This document shows, in pieces, positions 45,800-55,270 of a stretch of 64,000 nt of DNA (its first letter is position 1; each line of letters starts with the position of its first letter). The position numbers were made by a program, and so were the translations under genes. Where the stretch lies: assembly GCA_951799405.1 (NCBI GenBank), contig OX637332.1:16621001-16685000 (forward strand). Direction: 5' to 3'. This DNA comes from Agapetus fuscipes. Its lineage: Eukaryota; Arthropoda; Insecta; Trichoptera; Glossosomatidae. The notes under the pieces were generated by a model. That model did not search any database, was not told the origin of the DNA, and saw only the letters and a program-made list of their open reading frames with translations.

Positions 45800-46310
45800 A
45801 TCTATTGTCTAAGTTGCAAAGGTATTTTAAAATTTAAAATTCATATTAATTGCATGGCCACAAACAGACACGTGTAAGTTTGAACTTACAAATGCTGCAA
45901 ATGTACTTAAAAATTAAAACCCAACCCTCAAATTAACATAAACCCTGCAACTTTTGATGGACCTTCCCTGAAACAGGGGTGACTTTAGCAAAGTTTTTTT
46001 ATCGAGGGAGTCAAGTGGTTGATTTTTCTAGCGTATTTGAAATAGAATAACACTGGTTCTATCCCCGCTTGGGTCATTCGACCATAACTTTGATACTGTT
46101 TCAACAGATATCATTGGGTAATTGTTAATTAATAATTCATTAATATATCCAATAATGAATTATTAATTGATGATATTAATAACTATTTTTGGCCAGGCAG
46201 AATCGATTAGCGAATTGCATTCCTCTTCACAAATCTATTTAAAAAAAAAGTTAACCATTTATTTTGAGTATAGGTGGTCAGCCTTACATCAACCTGTAAG
46301 TAAAGGAATT
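45800..46310 (-). mobile_element. LINE-A 3' end copy split by SINE S3
   Basis: 45800-46000 and 46259-46305 are two parts of one minus-strand LINE-A end (gtctaagttgcaaaggtat to gtggtcagccttacatcaac). The interruption is the S3 SINE at 46005-46255. Confidence 0.8.
46005..46255 (+). mobile_element. tRNA-derived SINE family S3
   Basis: Head with A-box-like gtcaagtggttga and B-box-like ggttctatcccc, a conserved block (accataactttgatactgtt), AT-rich middle, and 3' block ttggccaggcagaatcgatt with a terminal A-run. The same block is inside the hAT at 18785 and, reversed, at 46595-46795. Confidence 0.75.
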
Positions 46311-46336
46311 TCGCTCTTTATTGTTTGATTTTCTAG

Positions 46337-46479
46337 ATTCTTCCTCAGTTGACTCCAGCTGTGATGACTGACATTGAACGCATATTGGATAACAAGCCCA
46401 TACGTCCGCCCATGGTTTCCACACTGGCTCTGAGAGGACAGGCACAAGCTGGTTTGGCTGGACTAGCCAGGTCTGAAAG
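46337..46479 (+). CDS. Hk: Hyperkinetic exon 11
   Basis: Reads ILPQLTPAVMTDIERILDN then KPIRPPMVSTLALRGQAQAG and LAGLARSE. It ends the conserved reductase core; the NKPxRPPMxSTLALR tail is typical of insect Hyperkinetic. Acceptor ttttctag, donor AG|GTATTC. The exon lies between oppositely oriented S3 SINE copies (46005-46255 and 46595-46795). Confidence 0.94.
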
Positions 46480-46594
46480 GTATTCAATAGAAATTCTACT
46501 GTTTTTCATTATTACACGACAATCTGGCATCCTTTGCAAATGCCTTCCCTTAAAGCCATTTCAAAACTAAAGCACTTTCCCACTATTCTACCTG

Positions 46595-46795
46595 ACCAGA
46601 AACAGGTATTAAAATTGTCAATCAATAATTCATTATCGTTTATTTTAATAAATTAATAATTACCCAATGACATCTGTTGAACAAGGGTTAAAGTTATGGT
46701 CAATTGACCAAGGCAGGAATCGAACCAACATTATTCAATTCCAAATACGCTATAAAGATCAGCCCACTTAGCCTCCTTGGGGATTAATGGTATTG
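46595..46795 (-). mobile_element. SINE S3, inverted copy
   Basis: Minus-strand S3 with a better preserved head: B box ggaatcgaaccaac (reverse) and A-box region cccacttagcctcc (reverse). It ends about 25 bp before the exon 12 acceptor. Confidence 0.75.
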
Positions 46796-46819
46796 ATATG
46801 AATTTATTTTTATTTTCAG

Positions 46820-46913
46820 CCCCAAAGACGGTGGGGCTCAGAGCAGTGTGGCTGAATCTGTGGCTGAGACCCCCAAGGAGCAGAAAACCAACGCCTTTTG
46901 TGAGATCCAGTGA
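46820..46913 (+). CDS. Hk: Hyperkinetic exon 12, short-form C-terminus with TGA
   Basis: Reads SPKDGGAQSSVAESVAETP then KEQKTNAFCEIQ and TGA. The stop context is CAG TGA CTG. Two donors could extend the protein. GTGAGA at 46900 (after TTT T) removes the stop and enters exon 13 or 14 in phase. GTAAAA at 47014 is reached only by reading through the TGA (see the next feature). Acceptor tattttcag. AATAAA at 47457-47462 may serve the short form. Confidence 0.85.
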
Positions 46914-47013
46914 CTGTTGTGGCGCGGCAGCGGAGATACCAATACACAGAAGTCCTCAGATAAGAAATCTAAGGTTAGACCTCCAGCATGGAAAATCAGC
47001 TCCTCTGACTCAA
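46914..47013 (+). CDS. Hk: Post-stop open frame of Hyperkinetic exon 12 (readthrough or relic)
   Basis: After the TGA, the same frame stays open: LLWRGSGDTNTQKSSDKKS then KVRPPAWKISSSDS. It reaches A|GTAAAA at 47014 in phase 1, the phase required by exon 13. The Ser/Lys-rich composition resembles exon 14. The open frame actually runs to 47126 if unspliced. Alternatives are non-coding 3' UTR, a recent nonsense change in the window's source, or a sequence error at 46911. Confidence 0.4.
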
Positions 47014-47639
47014 GTAAAATAATATTGAAAGGGAGGATTAGAAGTTGCAGGATATATTTTTTAAGTGGTACTATTGAAATCGGTGTAAAATTAAAAACCG
47101 GTCTTTATACTTTCAAAAGTATGTGAAAATCTTTAAATTCTGTTTGAATATACATGATAGGTAGATAGAAAGATTCAAATGAGACTTTTAATGCATAGAG
47201 TGTATTTACTTCCTGAAGAACCATTTATTTACCTACTTGCATTTGTATTATGATTAAGAATAATTACTATCCTTACTTTGGAAGTGAAGTAAGTTTACAA
47301 TGCTATTGTAAGAGATTAGTTTTTGCCTTCCATGAAATCCTAGCTTTAGATCTTGTACCTACCTACCCTACCTACATAATTTTCATCGCTTATCATGCTT
47401 ACCTATGCATTTGTATGTATATTTATTATATCCTTGATCCATCAAATTGCTGAAAAAATAAATTTTCATAACATGAAAAACCAAATCCCTGATTCAATCA
47501 CCAGTGCTTCAATATATTTTTAGTTTTCAAGGGATTTTATTGCAAGTGAAGTGGATTTCAGATATGAAACATTCATATCCATGGTTCATCTGTAAATATG
47601 TACATACCTAATAATTGTACACTTGTTTAAAGGATTCAG
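47014..47639 (+). other. Hyperkinetic intron or 3' UTR between exons 12 and 13
   Basis: AT-rich with AATAAA at 47457-47462. No repeat recognised. Confidence 0.45.
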
Positions 47640-47732
47640 CTTCTGCTAAGGAAGGTAAAACTCAATACTTCCTTAACAATGCTGGAGTCGTCGTATGCCG
47701 CAAAGCTTCTTCAAATACCGATATAGAGAAAG
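47640..47732 (+). CDS. Hk: Hyperkinetic exon 13, candidate cassette exon (93 nt)
   Basis: Between a moderate acceptor (taaaggattcag) and AAAG|GTACTG. It reads SAKEGKTQYFLNNAGVVVC then RKASSNTDIEK with split codons at both ends. Phase 1 in and out, length divisible by 3, so it can be included or skipped without changing exon 14's frame. An internal G|GTAAAA donor 15 nt in is also in phase. Confidence 0.6.
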
Positions 47733-48288
47733 GTACTGTTGAAATAATAATGCTCTTATGTACATAACATTACTTTACAAATTTGACCTCATACATACCA
47801 ATAGTTTTATCTTCAACTATCAAATTCTAATTATTTCCTTTGACATCCGAGAGTTTCAAATGATTCACTGGCTCTACATCTGAAATCTTCAGAGATGGCA
47901 TAATCTGCAGATTGTCTTGTCTTTGACCACTGAGTCCTGTTGTTCTAAATGACTCAACAATCACCCATTGGCTTCTGATACATTGCGATTGATAAAATAT
48001 CTGATAAAAAAATAAAAGTTTATTTAAATTACTTTCAAATACTTATCCAAACTATCTTACAATACACATTATTCTTATACATCTTAGTAGTAATATAGAA
48101 TGACTCGTGAAAAATAAAGTCACATTAAATTTCCGCAGGTTAAAGGCTCCTGTTTGCTGACTTTACATTTAGGTATACTCATATTTTTCTGCATGATATC
48201 TCTAGAAAATCATGGAGAAAGTAATGACATTAAAAGATTAAAAAATAGTAATAACACTTTTTACTTGGGGAGTGGAAATTTAAAATAA
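47733..48288 (+). other. Hyperkinetic intron 13, left of the DIRS element
   Basis: AT-rich, no feature recognised. Confidence 0.4.
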
Positions 48289-48690
48289 AATGGGGGAGTT
48301 TTACCTACCATTAAAACTCTTATTATGTTTCTATAGATGTCTGGAGTCCATATTATGAGAGAAACAATCACTTTTTCCCTTTTATGTGGTTTTTTAGTCT
48401 ATTCCTGGGTCTTTGATTTGCACTTTTTTACACTTTAGGCACTTTTCTACTCTATGGTCGCTTTTTCCCCATTTCCTGTTTCCCTATTTCCAGTTCCCCC
48501 ATAACCCGGTCGCCATTTGTCATAAAGGTCATAATACACCAGGTAGGGGTTACCTGGACTCCAGACATCTATAGAAACATAATAAGAGTTTTAATGGTAG
48601 GTAAAACTCCCCCATTATGTGTTCTGAGAGATGTCTGGAGTCCATATTATGAGAGATCTGTCTATTATCTCCTGGTGACCGGGGACGTCT

Positions 48691-49974
48691 TTATTTGATA
48701 TTAACTGGTTGAAATAGGGAGGGATCTTCTGGAGCTGTATGTTTCAACATCTCTTTCTGATAGTATTTTCTGAAAGTGTTTTCTATTGGGTAGTTCTCCA
48801 GCCAATTAAGTGATGCGACCGCTGAACGTGTGCTGCCGGGAGTGGCCTCTACTCCTGCTGATTTTAGCGTGTTCTTTACCCATCCTCCTATGATTGTTCT
48901 TGTAGCTGCCTTCACTTGTCCTCGGGTGCTGATGAACAGGTTATAAATATTTTGTCCTGATCTCCTTTCGCGTGATAGTTCAATCAGCTTCCTTATCCAG
49001 AAGACTGGGTTGACGTTGTGTTCCTTAGATTCCAGAAGTGTATCTGTTTTTGATCCAACAAATGGAATTAACACAATTGATGTGCCTTCGTCTAGAATGT
49101 TTCCTTCTGTGATATTTAGCAAGGTCAGATCGTGTACTCTTCTTCCTGAGGATAACAGAAGTAAGATTGCTGTTCTACACGCAACTTCATAGAGAGAATC
49201 TGAACGAGGAGTGTTCCTGACTAGCCAGTCTTTCACTATCTGCGGATTCCACACAGGGGACTTAGGAGGGTTAATCCTTACCATTGCTATGGCTTTTAAT
49301 GTATGTTTCACTAGGAAATCTGAGCTGAGATTCTTTTCCATCATTGGGTTGCAGAAGGTTACGATGGCTGACTTGTGTACCAGTATAGTCCTGTATGACA
49401 GTTTTTTGTTTATGAACAGTTGCGCTAGATACCTTGCCAATTGATTAGGAGATGATGTGTTGGGATGGGTATTTTCCGCTAGTATCCAGCGGCACCATCT
49501 TTGCCAAGCAGGTTTATATGTGTTGAGTGTGGAAGCTCTCCATCCTGACAGGAGCAGTCTTTTCTCTTCCGCGTTTTGAAAGATTGCGCATGAGTCTGTG
49601 GAGTCTCTGGATACGTAAGTTGAACTCATGTGTGCCGTCGTGGATGCGAACAGGTCTATATCTGGTACTCCGAAATGATTGAAAATGGCCTTCGTTGCTG
49701 TTGATAAAAGATGCCACTCTGGAGGGGATCTTCCTCTTGATAGGTGATCCGCGTCTCCGTTGTATCTTCCCGGTAGGTACTGCGCTGTTAGCGAGATTTC
49801 CCATTGGCCTGCCAGAGTCAACAGATCTCGGGTAAGATTTAGGAGTGTTTTGGATCTGGTGCCCCCTTCCTTGCGGATGTAGGCGACTACTGTCTTGTTG
49901 TCTGATTGTACCAGAATTTCGGAGCCAGAAAGGTCGTGCGCTGTGCGTTGCAGGGTTGTGAAAACAGCGAACAA
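48691..49974 (-). CDS. DIRS RNase H and tyrosine recombinase ORF
   Basis: 427 codons without a stop. Residues 1-90: RNase H part with SDNKTVVAYIRKEGG and YLPGRYNGDADHLSRG. Residues 130-427: tyrosine recombinase, core-binding part WRASTLNTYKPAWQRWC, catalytic Arg motif SSGRRVHDLTLL, second Arg in TPGSTRSAVASLNW (the usual His of HxxR is Gly), and Tyr in FRKYYQKEM. The first Met is unlikely to be the native start. The upstream frame contains the DASD motif of the RNase H, directly followed by an in-frame TAA near 50053. The recombinase would integrate a circular cDNA. Confidence 0.85.
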   Translation of the reverse strand: MFAVFTTLQRTAHDLSGSEILVQSDNKTVVAYIRKEGGTRSKTLLNLTRDLLTLAGQWEISLTAQYLPGRYNGDADHLSRGRSPPEWHLLSTATKAIFNHFGVPDIDLFASTTAHMSSTYVSRDSTDSCAIFQNAEEKRLLLSGWRASTLNTYKPAWQRWCRWILAENTHPNTSSPNQLARYLAQLFINKKLSYRTILVHKSAIVTFCNPMMEKNLSSDFLVKHTLKAIAMVRINPPKSPVWNPQIVKDWLVRNTPRSDSLYEVACRTAILLLLSSGRRVHDLTLLNITEGNILDEGTSIVLIPFVGSKTDTLLESKEHNVNPVFWIRKLIELSRERRSGQNIYNLFISTRGQVKAATRTIIGGWVKNTLKSAGVEATPGSTRSAVASLNWLENYPIENTFRKYYQKEMLKHTAPEDPSLFQPVNIK

Positions 49975-50180
49975 CTCTTTTCGTTTGGAGTGCCGCTTCT
50001 TTTGTTTGAACGGTCCACTGTCCTGACAGCATCAAGTCGTCCAGAGTTGCTCCCCAAGCTTAGTCTGACGCATCTGTTGTCAAGAAACGTTCGCAGGTTT
50101 CCCTGTGGATGGAACTTGATTCGTTCGCATTCCCTATCTCCCACTCTATTACTTGTAAGCTGTCCTCGGTCATTTGTCAT

Positions 50181-50738
50181 GACCTTCTTGGTGACAGGTG
50201 CTTCAGTGGCCTGCTCGCTATCTGCAATTGTCTGCAGTGGAGGCGACCATGAAGCTGGCAAAGTTTAGTCTTCCTAGGAGACTTTCCGCCAGTTTTAAGG
50301 ACCATTTTCGAGAAGTCAGTATTGCTCGAAGTGAGTGGCACAATGCCTCTTTCTTCCGGTAAGAAAGACCTTCTTGGTGACAGGTGCTTCAGTGGCCTGC
50401 TCGCTATCTGCAATTGTCTGCAGTGGAGGCGACCATGAAGCTGGCAAAGTTTAGTCTTCCTAGGAGACTTTCCGCCAGTTTTAAGGACCATTTTCGAGAA
50501 GTCAGTATTGCTCGAAGTGAGTGGCACAATGCCTCTTGCTTCCGGCAAGAAAGACCTTCTTGGTGACAGGTGCTTCAGTGGCCTGCTCGCTATCTGCAAT
50601 TGTCTGCAGTGGAGGCGACCATGAAGCTGGCAAAGTTTAGTCTTCCTAGGAGACTTTCCGCCAGTTTTAAGGACCATTTTCGAGAAGTCAGTATTGCTCG
50701 AAGTGAGTGGCACAATGCCTCTTGCTTCCGGTAAGAAA
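50181..50738. repeat. 186-bp tandem repeat, three copies
   Basis: gaccttcttggtgacaggtg at 50181, 50367 and 50553. 186 is divisible by three, so one frame (not the native RT frame) stays open for 190 codons with a 62-residue period. Confidence 0.95.
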
Positions 50739-50862
50739 GGAATTTGCAATTGTTATGCGTGTCCCAAACGATTCCCAAGTACTCTAATTGTTGAGTGGGG
50801 AAGAGCACTGACTTCTGGAGATTTACATACCACCCCAGAGATTGTAGGATATCTACTGCTAG

Positions 50863-51487
50863 ATGCGATTGCCGACGAAGATCGTCCTTGGATTGGTTCG
50901 CAAGGAGGAAGTCGTCGAGATAAACGATTGTCCGGATATCTCGTCGCAGCAGTAAGTAGTTGGGCTACCCAATTTGTGAGGGTTGCAAACATTCTGGGGG
51001 CAGATGAAAGGCCAAAGATGCGATTGCCGACAAAGATCGTCCTTGGATTGGTTCGCAAGGAGGAAGTCGTCGAGATAAACGATTGTCCGGATATCTCGTC
51101 GCAGCAGTAAGTAGTTGGGCTACCCAATTTGTGAGGGTTGAAAACACTCTGGGGGCAGATGAAAGGCCAAAGATGCGATTGCCGACAAAGATCGTCCTTG
51201 GATTGGTTCGCAAGGAGGAAGTCGTCGAGATAAACGATTGTCCGGATATCTCGTCGCAGCAGTAAGTAGTTGGGCTACCCAATTTGTGAGGGTTGAAAAC
51301 ATTCTGGGGGCAGATGAAAGGCCAAAGGTGCGATTGTCGACAAAGATCGTCCTTGGATTGGTTCGCAAGGAGGAAGTCGTCGAGATAAACGATTGTCCGG
51401 ATATCTCGTCGCAGCAGAAAGTAGTTGGGCTACCCAATTTGTGAGGGTTGCAAACATTCTGGGGGCAGATGAAAGGCCAAAGGGCAG
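50863..51487. repeat. 155-bp tandem repeat, four copies
   Basis: gcgattg(c/t)cgac starts at 50863, 51018, 51173 and 51328, exactly 155 bp apart, with few substitutions. Each copy includes the RT catalytic YLDD coding segment. Confidence 0.95.
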
Positions 51488-51607
51488 ACTTGTCATCTGA
51501 AGTAATTCTCCTCGATAGACCAGTCGCAAAAATCTCCGATGTGCTATTGGGAGATGAAAGTAAGCTTGCGATAGGTCTATTTTCGACAACCAATCGTTTG
51601 GCTGCAG

Positions 51608-51998
51608 AAACTCTGACACTTTGTAGTGGCTTATGAGTTTGAACGGAGCCGGGTCTAGGAAGAAGTTTTAACGATTTCAGGTTGAAAATTATTCTCGGGG
51701 AATCGTCCGATTTGAGTGTTAGGAACATTTTTGATAAGAAACTCTGACACTTTGTAGTGGCTTATGAGTTTGAACGGAGCCGGGTCTAGGAAGAAGTTTT
51801 AACGATTTTGGTTGAAAATCATTCTCGGGGAATCGTCCGATTTGAGTGTTAGGAACATTTTTGATAAGAAACTCTGACACTTTGTAGTGGCTTATGAGTT
51901 CGAACGGAGCCGGGTCTAGGAAGAAGTTTTAACGATTTTGGTTGAAAATCATTCTCGGGGAATCGTCCGATTTGAGTGTTAGGAACATTTTTGATAAG
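51608..51998. repeat. 130/131-bp tandem repeat, three copies
   Basis: aaactctgacactttgtagt at 51608, 51739 and 51869. The copies are almost identical and lie in the N-terminal part of the RT region. Confidence 0.95.
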
Positions 51999-53047
51999 AA
52001 GCTGGGAGATGACTCCGCTGCCTCTATAACTCCGGATTCGGTCATTTCCTTTATTTGAGAGTCCATTTCGGGTGGAGGACTCGTCTGGTATAGCATTAAG
52101 TGGCTCCCTCTGGGAAACCAGATAATCTATCCTTGGGTCCAAGACAACCCTAAGCCGTTTCTGACGCCGCGGCGGTGAACCTGATTCCGAAGTGTCATAT
52201 CCGCATTTTTACATCCACACATTGAGATATATACTATAGAGTCGCAACCATCATACAATCAGGAAAAAAATGTCAAGCCGAAGTCCGTTGGAAACGTTTT
52301 AATGCAGATGCAAGGAGACAATCAGTTTTTATCCAGCTTCTGCATCGAGTAACGCGCACTGTACTCTCAGGTTAAAACGAGATAGCAATAATTTTAGCAA
52401 ACACATGGCAGACTTCAAACACGACAAAAAGGGCTGGATGTCATAATTCTCTGATATAAAATTCCCCTACAGTAATACTATTAAAAAATGAATGTCAGAT
52501 TAAAATGAAATGTAACTTTAGTCCTTTACTTTTAAAAATAATATGAGCAAGTCTTCAACCAGCAACCCGGCAGTATACAACCTTATTGTCGGTGTCAAAT
52601 GTGTAACATTAATTAAAATATATTTAAGAAAAACTAACTTTTTCAAAAATAAATTGTTTTAATAATTAATCTGTGCTAGTATGTTGTGTTTTTTTTCATT
52701 TGTGCATGTTGTATAATTGATCAAGTTCACAAACAATGGTGTTTGAAAACTCCAATCACAATATTTAGACATTTATGGCAATATGTATTACCACCTGTCA
52801 CGTCCGTTCGCTGTGTAAGTCTGCGTGAGACTGACGAGCCTCAAAATCGGGATTTTCTCGAGTACGACTTTTGACTTACTACAGGGTGCTACGTGTTTCG
52901 AGCAACGTTACGTCTCTAGTATATATACCTCAATGCATCCACATCACCTGAATCCTGTGAGATTTCGGCGGGAGGTGGCCCTTTTTTGTTATCACAACTC
53001 ATAACACTGATTTTGATGTTATCTAAAGTAAAAACTCCGTTAAAATA

Positions 53048-53118
53048 ACGAAAAACGTTTTTCGTAAATGCGTGGCATACCCACAAAAATACATTATATT
53101 TTTGTAGGTATGCCACGC
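53048..53118. other. Adjacent palindrome and long hairpin in DIRS 5' region
   Basis: 53048-53065 is a perfect 18-bp palindrome (acgaaaaacgtttttcgt). 53070-53118 folds as gcgtggcatacc...ggtatgccacgc with an AT-rich inner stem of about nine pairs and a five-base loop. Confidence 0.8.
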
Positions 53119-53501
53119 TTATACACTTTTAAACACCACAATTTCGCCTGTTTTAGTTTTTAATTGTTCACAGGGACACAAGATGGTAAAATAACACTCT
53201 TTTTTAAATGTTTTTGCCCAGGAATATTGTCAATTCACTCAAATTTTCGAAGGTGAATTCAACTGACATGTGACCACAAGGGAAAAATGACGCTTTATGA
53301 CAAATGGCGACCGGGTTATGGGGGAACTGGAAATAGGGAAACAGGAAATGGGGAAAAAGCGACCATAGAGTAGAAAAGTGCCTAAAGTGTAAAAAAGTGC
53401 AAATCAAAGACCCAGGAATAGACTAAAAAACCACATAAAAGGGAAAAAGTGATTGTTTCTCTCATAATATGGACTCCAGACATCTCTCAGAACACATAAT
53501 G

Positions 53502-55055
53502 AGTTAATAAATAAATTGCAAGTTACTAACACTCACTTTGATTTTTTTATATTAACATCATAATTTAAAAAATGAGTAGATTTAAAAAAAAAACTTGTGA
53601 TTGTTGAGTTGGTTGCGAAAAGTTTATTATATTTAAATCTAATAATATATTATAGTAGTAAATAATTTATCTGTTACCTACTAAATCAACTTTTTTTAAT
53701 AATATGCAAGCATTGCTTTATTCCAAGCATTATCATGATTTTATTTTTCTCAATAACCATATTTTTTTATAATAATATATTCCTTCTGGTTCGTTTTTTA
53801 GTTTCTTTTTATTTCATTCCTTCTTGTAAGATATTATTTAATGAATTTAAAACCAAAATTTTCTAACTCATTTCATTAATACAAGCAAGTTGGTTCTAAC
53901 ATTAATGAGCTAGTTATGCACTTACGGGTCACACAAAAATGAAAGATTCAAGCAAAATAAAAATGAACAATGAAATAAAATGTGCAAATTTTACAGATTT
54001 TTTTTATTATTAGCAAACCTATTTATATTTTTGTGAAATTACATTTATGATGGATGCAAAACAAGTTTTGTTGCAGTAAATATGTGTGCATTTTTTTCTT
54101 GTCTCATTTATATTTTGCACAAATCTTGTATCTATTGATGATTTTTGATAAAAAAATGACAAAGCAACATTTTTTAAATTACCCTTTACATTAGATACCT
54201 GTTTGTATTCTTGAAGTACAATTTCAATCATCCTTAATAATATTCACCGCTAGTTAACACATTATAATTCCTCATGACCAGAACATAAGTGAATAAGTCA
54301 TAAATATCAACAAATTTCAAGAAATGCATTTACTTATATTCACTTGGAAACTGCAGACTTCAATTATTTACCGCTATAAATAGAACATCACATTTTTAGC
54401 ATGTAGGTTTCTATTTTATAGATGAAAAAAATATTTAATTTTGAGACCCAAAAAATAGTAGAGTAGTGGGTTTAAAAATTGCTAATGATGCACACCATAG
54501 CTGATAAAATAAAATAAATATAAGTGAATAAGTCATTCAATTTATGTCAAATCATATCCAGTTCTATCAATCCAGGTTTTTGCATGATTTTGACACATAC
54601 TTCTTGGGAATTAATTTTTAATTCTTTGAACTTCAAGTACTTTTTGCTTATGAAAAACTAAAAAAAGGCAAGTCCATTGAGTGCAATTCATTTAAATTTC
54701 TAGTGATAAATATGATTGATCAAATATTTTTCAATAGTGACTTATTCAATTATTAATCGGGAATGAAAAATTATAAATTACTCTTAATTCAGGGTTAACT
54801 TCTCCTAGCGTTCAATATGTGAGCATCTAAAACCATTGTACACACAGCATATTACGCTATTCCCACTTTCTTGAATCATCCCAATCCAATTCATTCAAAA
54901 AGTTATCTGCATGCATGGGGAATGACAAACTGTTTGACTTTTGGCAGATATTTTTTTTATCACTTGTAAGTTTCACAGTACTCAGGAATTGAACGCTTGG
55001 TGAAAGTGAAACAGTTTGAGTGTGAGCTGATTGTTTGGGATTGTGATATGTGCAG
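53502..55055 (+). other. Hyperkinetic intron 13, right of the DIRS element
   Basis: AT-rich. The phrase gtgaataagtca occurs at about 54290 and 54523, and as an inverted match (gtgacttattcaatt) at about 54738. This hints at a degraded TIR element but is not enough to delimit one. Confidence 0.4.
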
Positions 55056-55270
55056 GCAAGGTGTCGCCGGGCGCTGAGCTGGCCACAGGAGGCGCAGCAG
55101 GGGGGAAGGGGAAATCCCCCGCAGCTGGGGGGAGCAAAGTCAAGAAGTCCAAGAGCGAAGCCGGCTCAAGGCTGCGTTCAGGATCCATCCAGCGTTCCTC
55201 CTCTACTCAGGCCATTGCTAAAGAGCGACGCATGTCGCGCGCCGACGGCTCTAGCCCATGTGATGTGTAA
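55056..55270 (+). CDS. Hk: Hyperkinetic exon 14, alternative C-terminus
   Basis: Acceptor gatatgtgcag; reads KVSPGAELATGGAAGGKGK, SPAAGGSKVKKSKSEAGSRL, RSGSIQRSSSTQAIAKERRM and SRADGSSPCDV, then TAA. It is low-complexity, basic and serine-rich (likely phosphorylation targets such as RSSS and RRMS), with exon-like GC content in an AT-rich region. It joins phase 1 donors of exon 12 (46899 or 47013) or exon 13. Assignment to Hyperkinetic is inferred from strand, phase and absence of any other gene in between. Confidence 0.62.

Larger units (their letters stand above)
50590..52142 (-). pseudogene. DIRS reverse transcriptase, fragmented by tandem duplications
   Basis: RT motifs are visible in pieces: [15 protein letters not shown] (palm), [14 protein letters not shown], and [14 protein letters not shown] (catalytic YLDD, repeated four times because of the 155-bp tandem array), then LEYLGIVWDTHNN and SLLGRLNFAS. 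Three arrays, of 186-, 155- and 130-bp period, interrupt it. The 155 and 130/131 periods shift the frame, so no functional RT can be made from this copy. Confidence 0.8.
48289..53501 (-). mobile_element. DIRS-type tyrosine-recombinase retrotransposon, near full length
   Basis: Minus-strand element in the last Hyperkinetic intron. A 193-bp core is present at 48335-48527 and inverted at 53293-53485. Left and right ends carry different extensions. An internal complementary region (48556-48655) contains, back to back, the left extension and the right terminus in inverted orientation, which is the DIRS1 hallmark. The ORFs give RT, RNase H and a tyrosine recombinase, with no integrase or protease. 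An aatg at both outer edges (48289-48292 and 53498-53501) overlaps at the reconstructed junction; there is no target duplication. Stops and frame changes show decay. Confidence 0.93.
23194..55270 (+). other. Hk: Hyperkinetic gene, complete locus (14 exons)
   Basis: Voltage-gated K+ channel beta subunit. It binds the cytoplasmic T1 domain of Shaker-type channels and has an aldo-keto reductase TIM barrel that binds NADP(H). Exons were joined by reading; every junction keeps phase. Exons 1-12 total 1554 nt, 517 residues plus stop. Using the donor at 46900 with exons 13 and 14 gives 1848 nt, 615 residues. Landmarks in order: [109 protein letters not shown]. The LSEAHSG and RPPMVSTLALR motifs favour insect Hyperkinetic over other Kv-beta-like reductases. 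Introns are inflated by transposons. Confidence 0.93.

Noticed and set aside
50177..50749. 190-codon ORF with a 62-residue repeat
   Set aside because: Produced by the in-frame 186-bp triplication, mostly in a frame other than the native RT frame; parts may be frameshifted RT.
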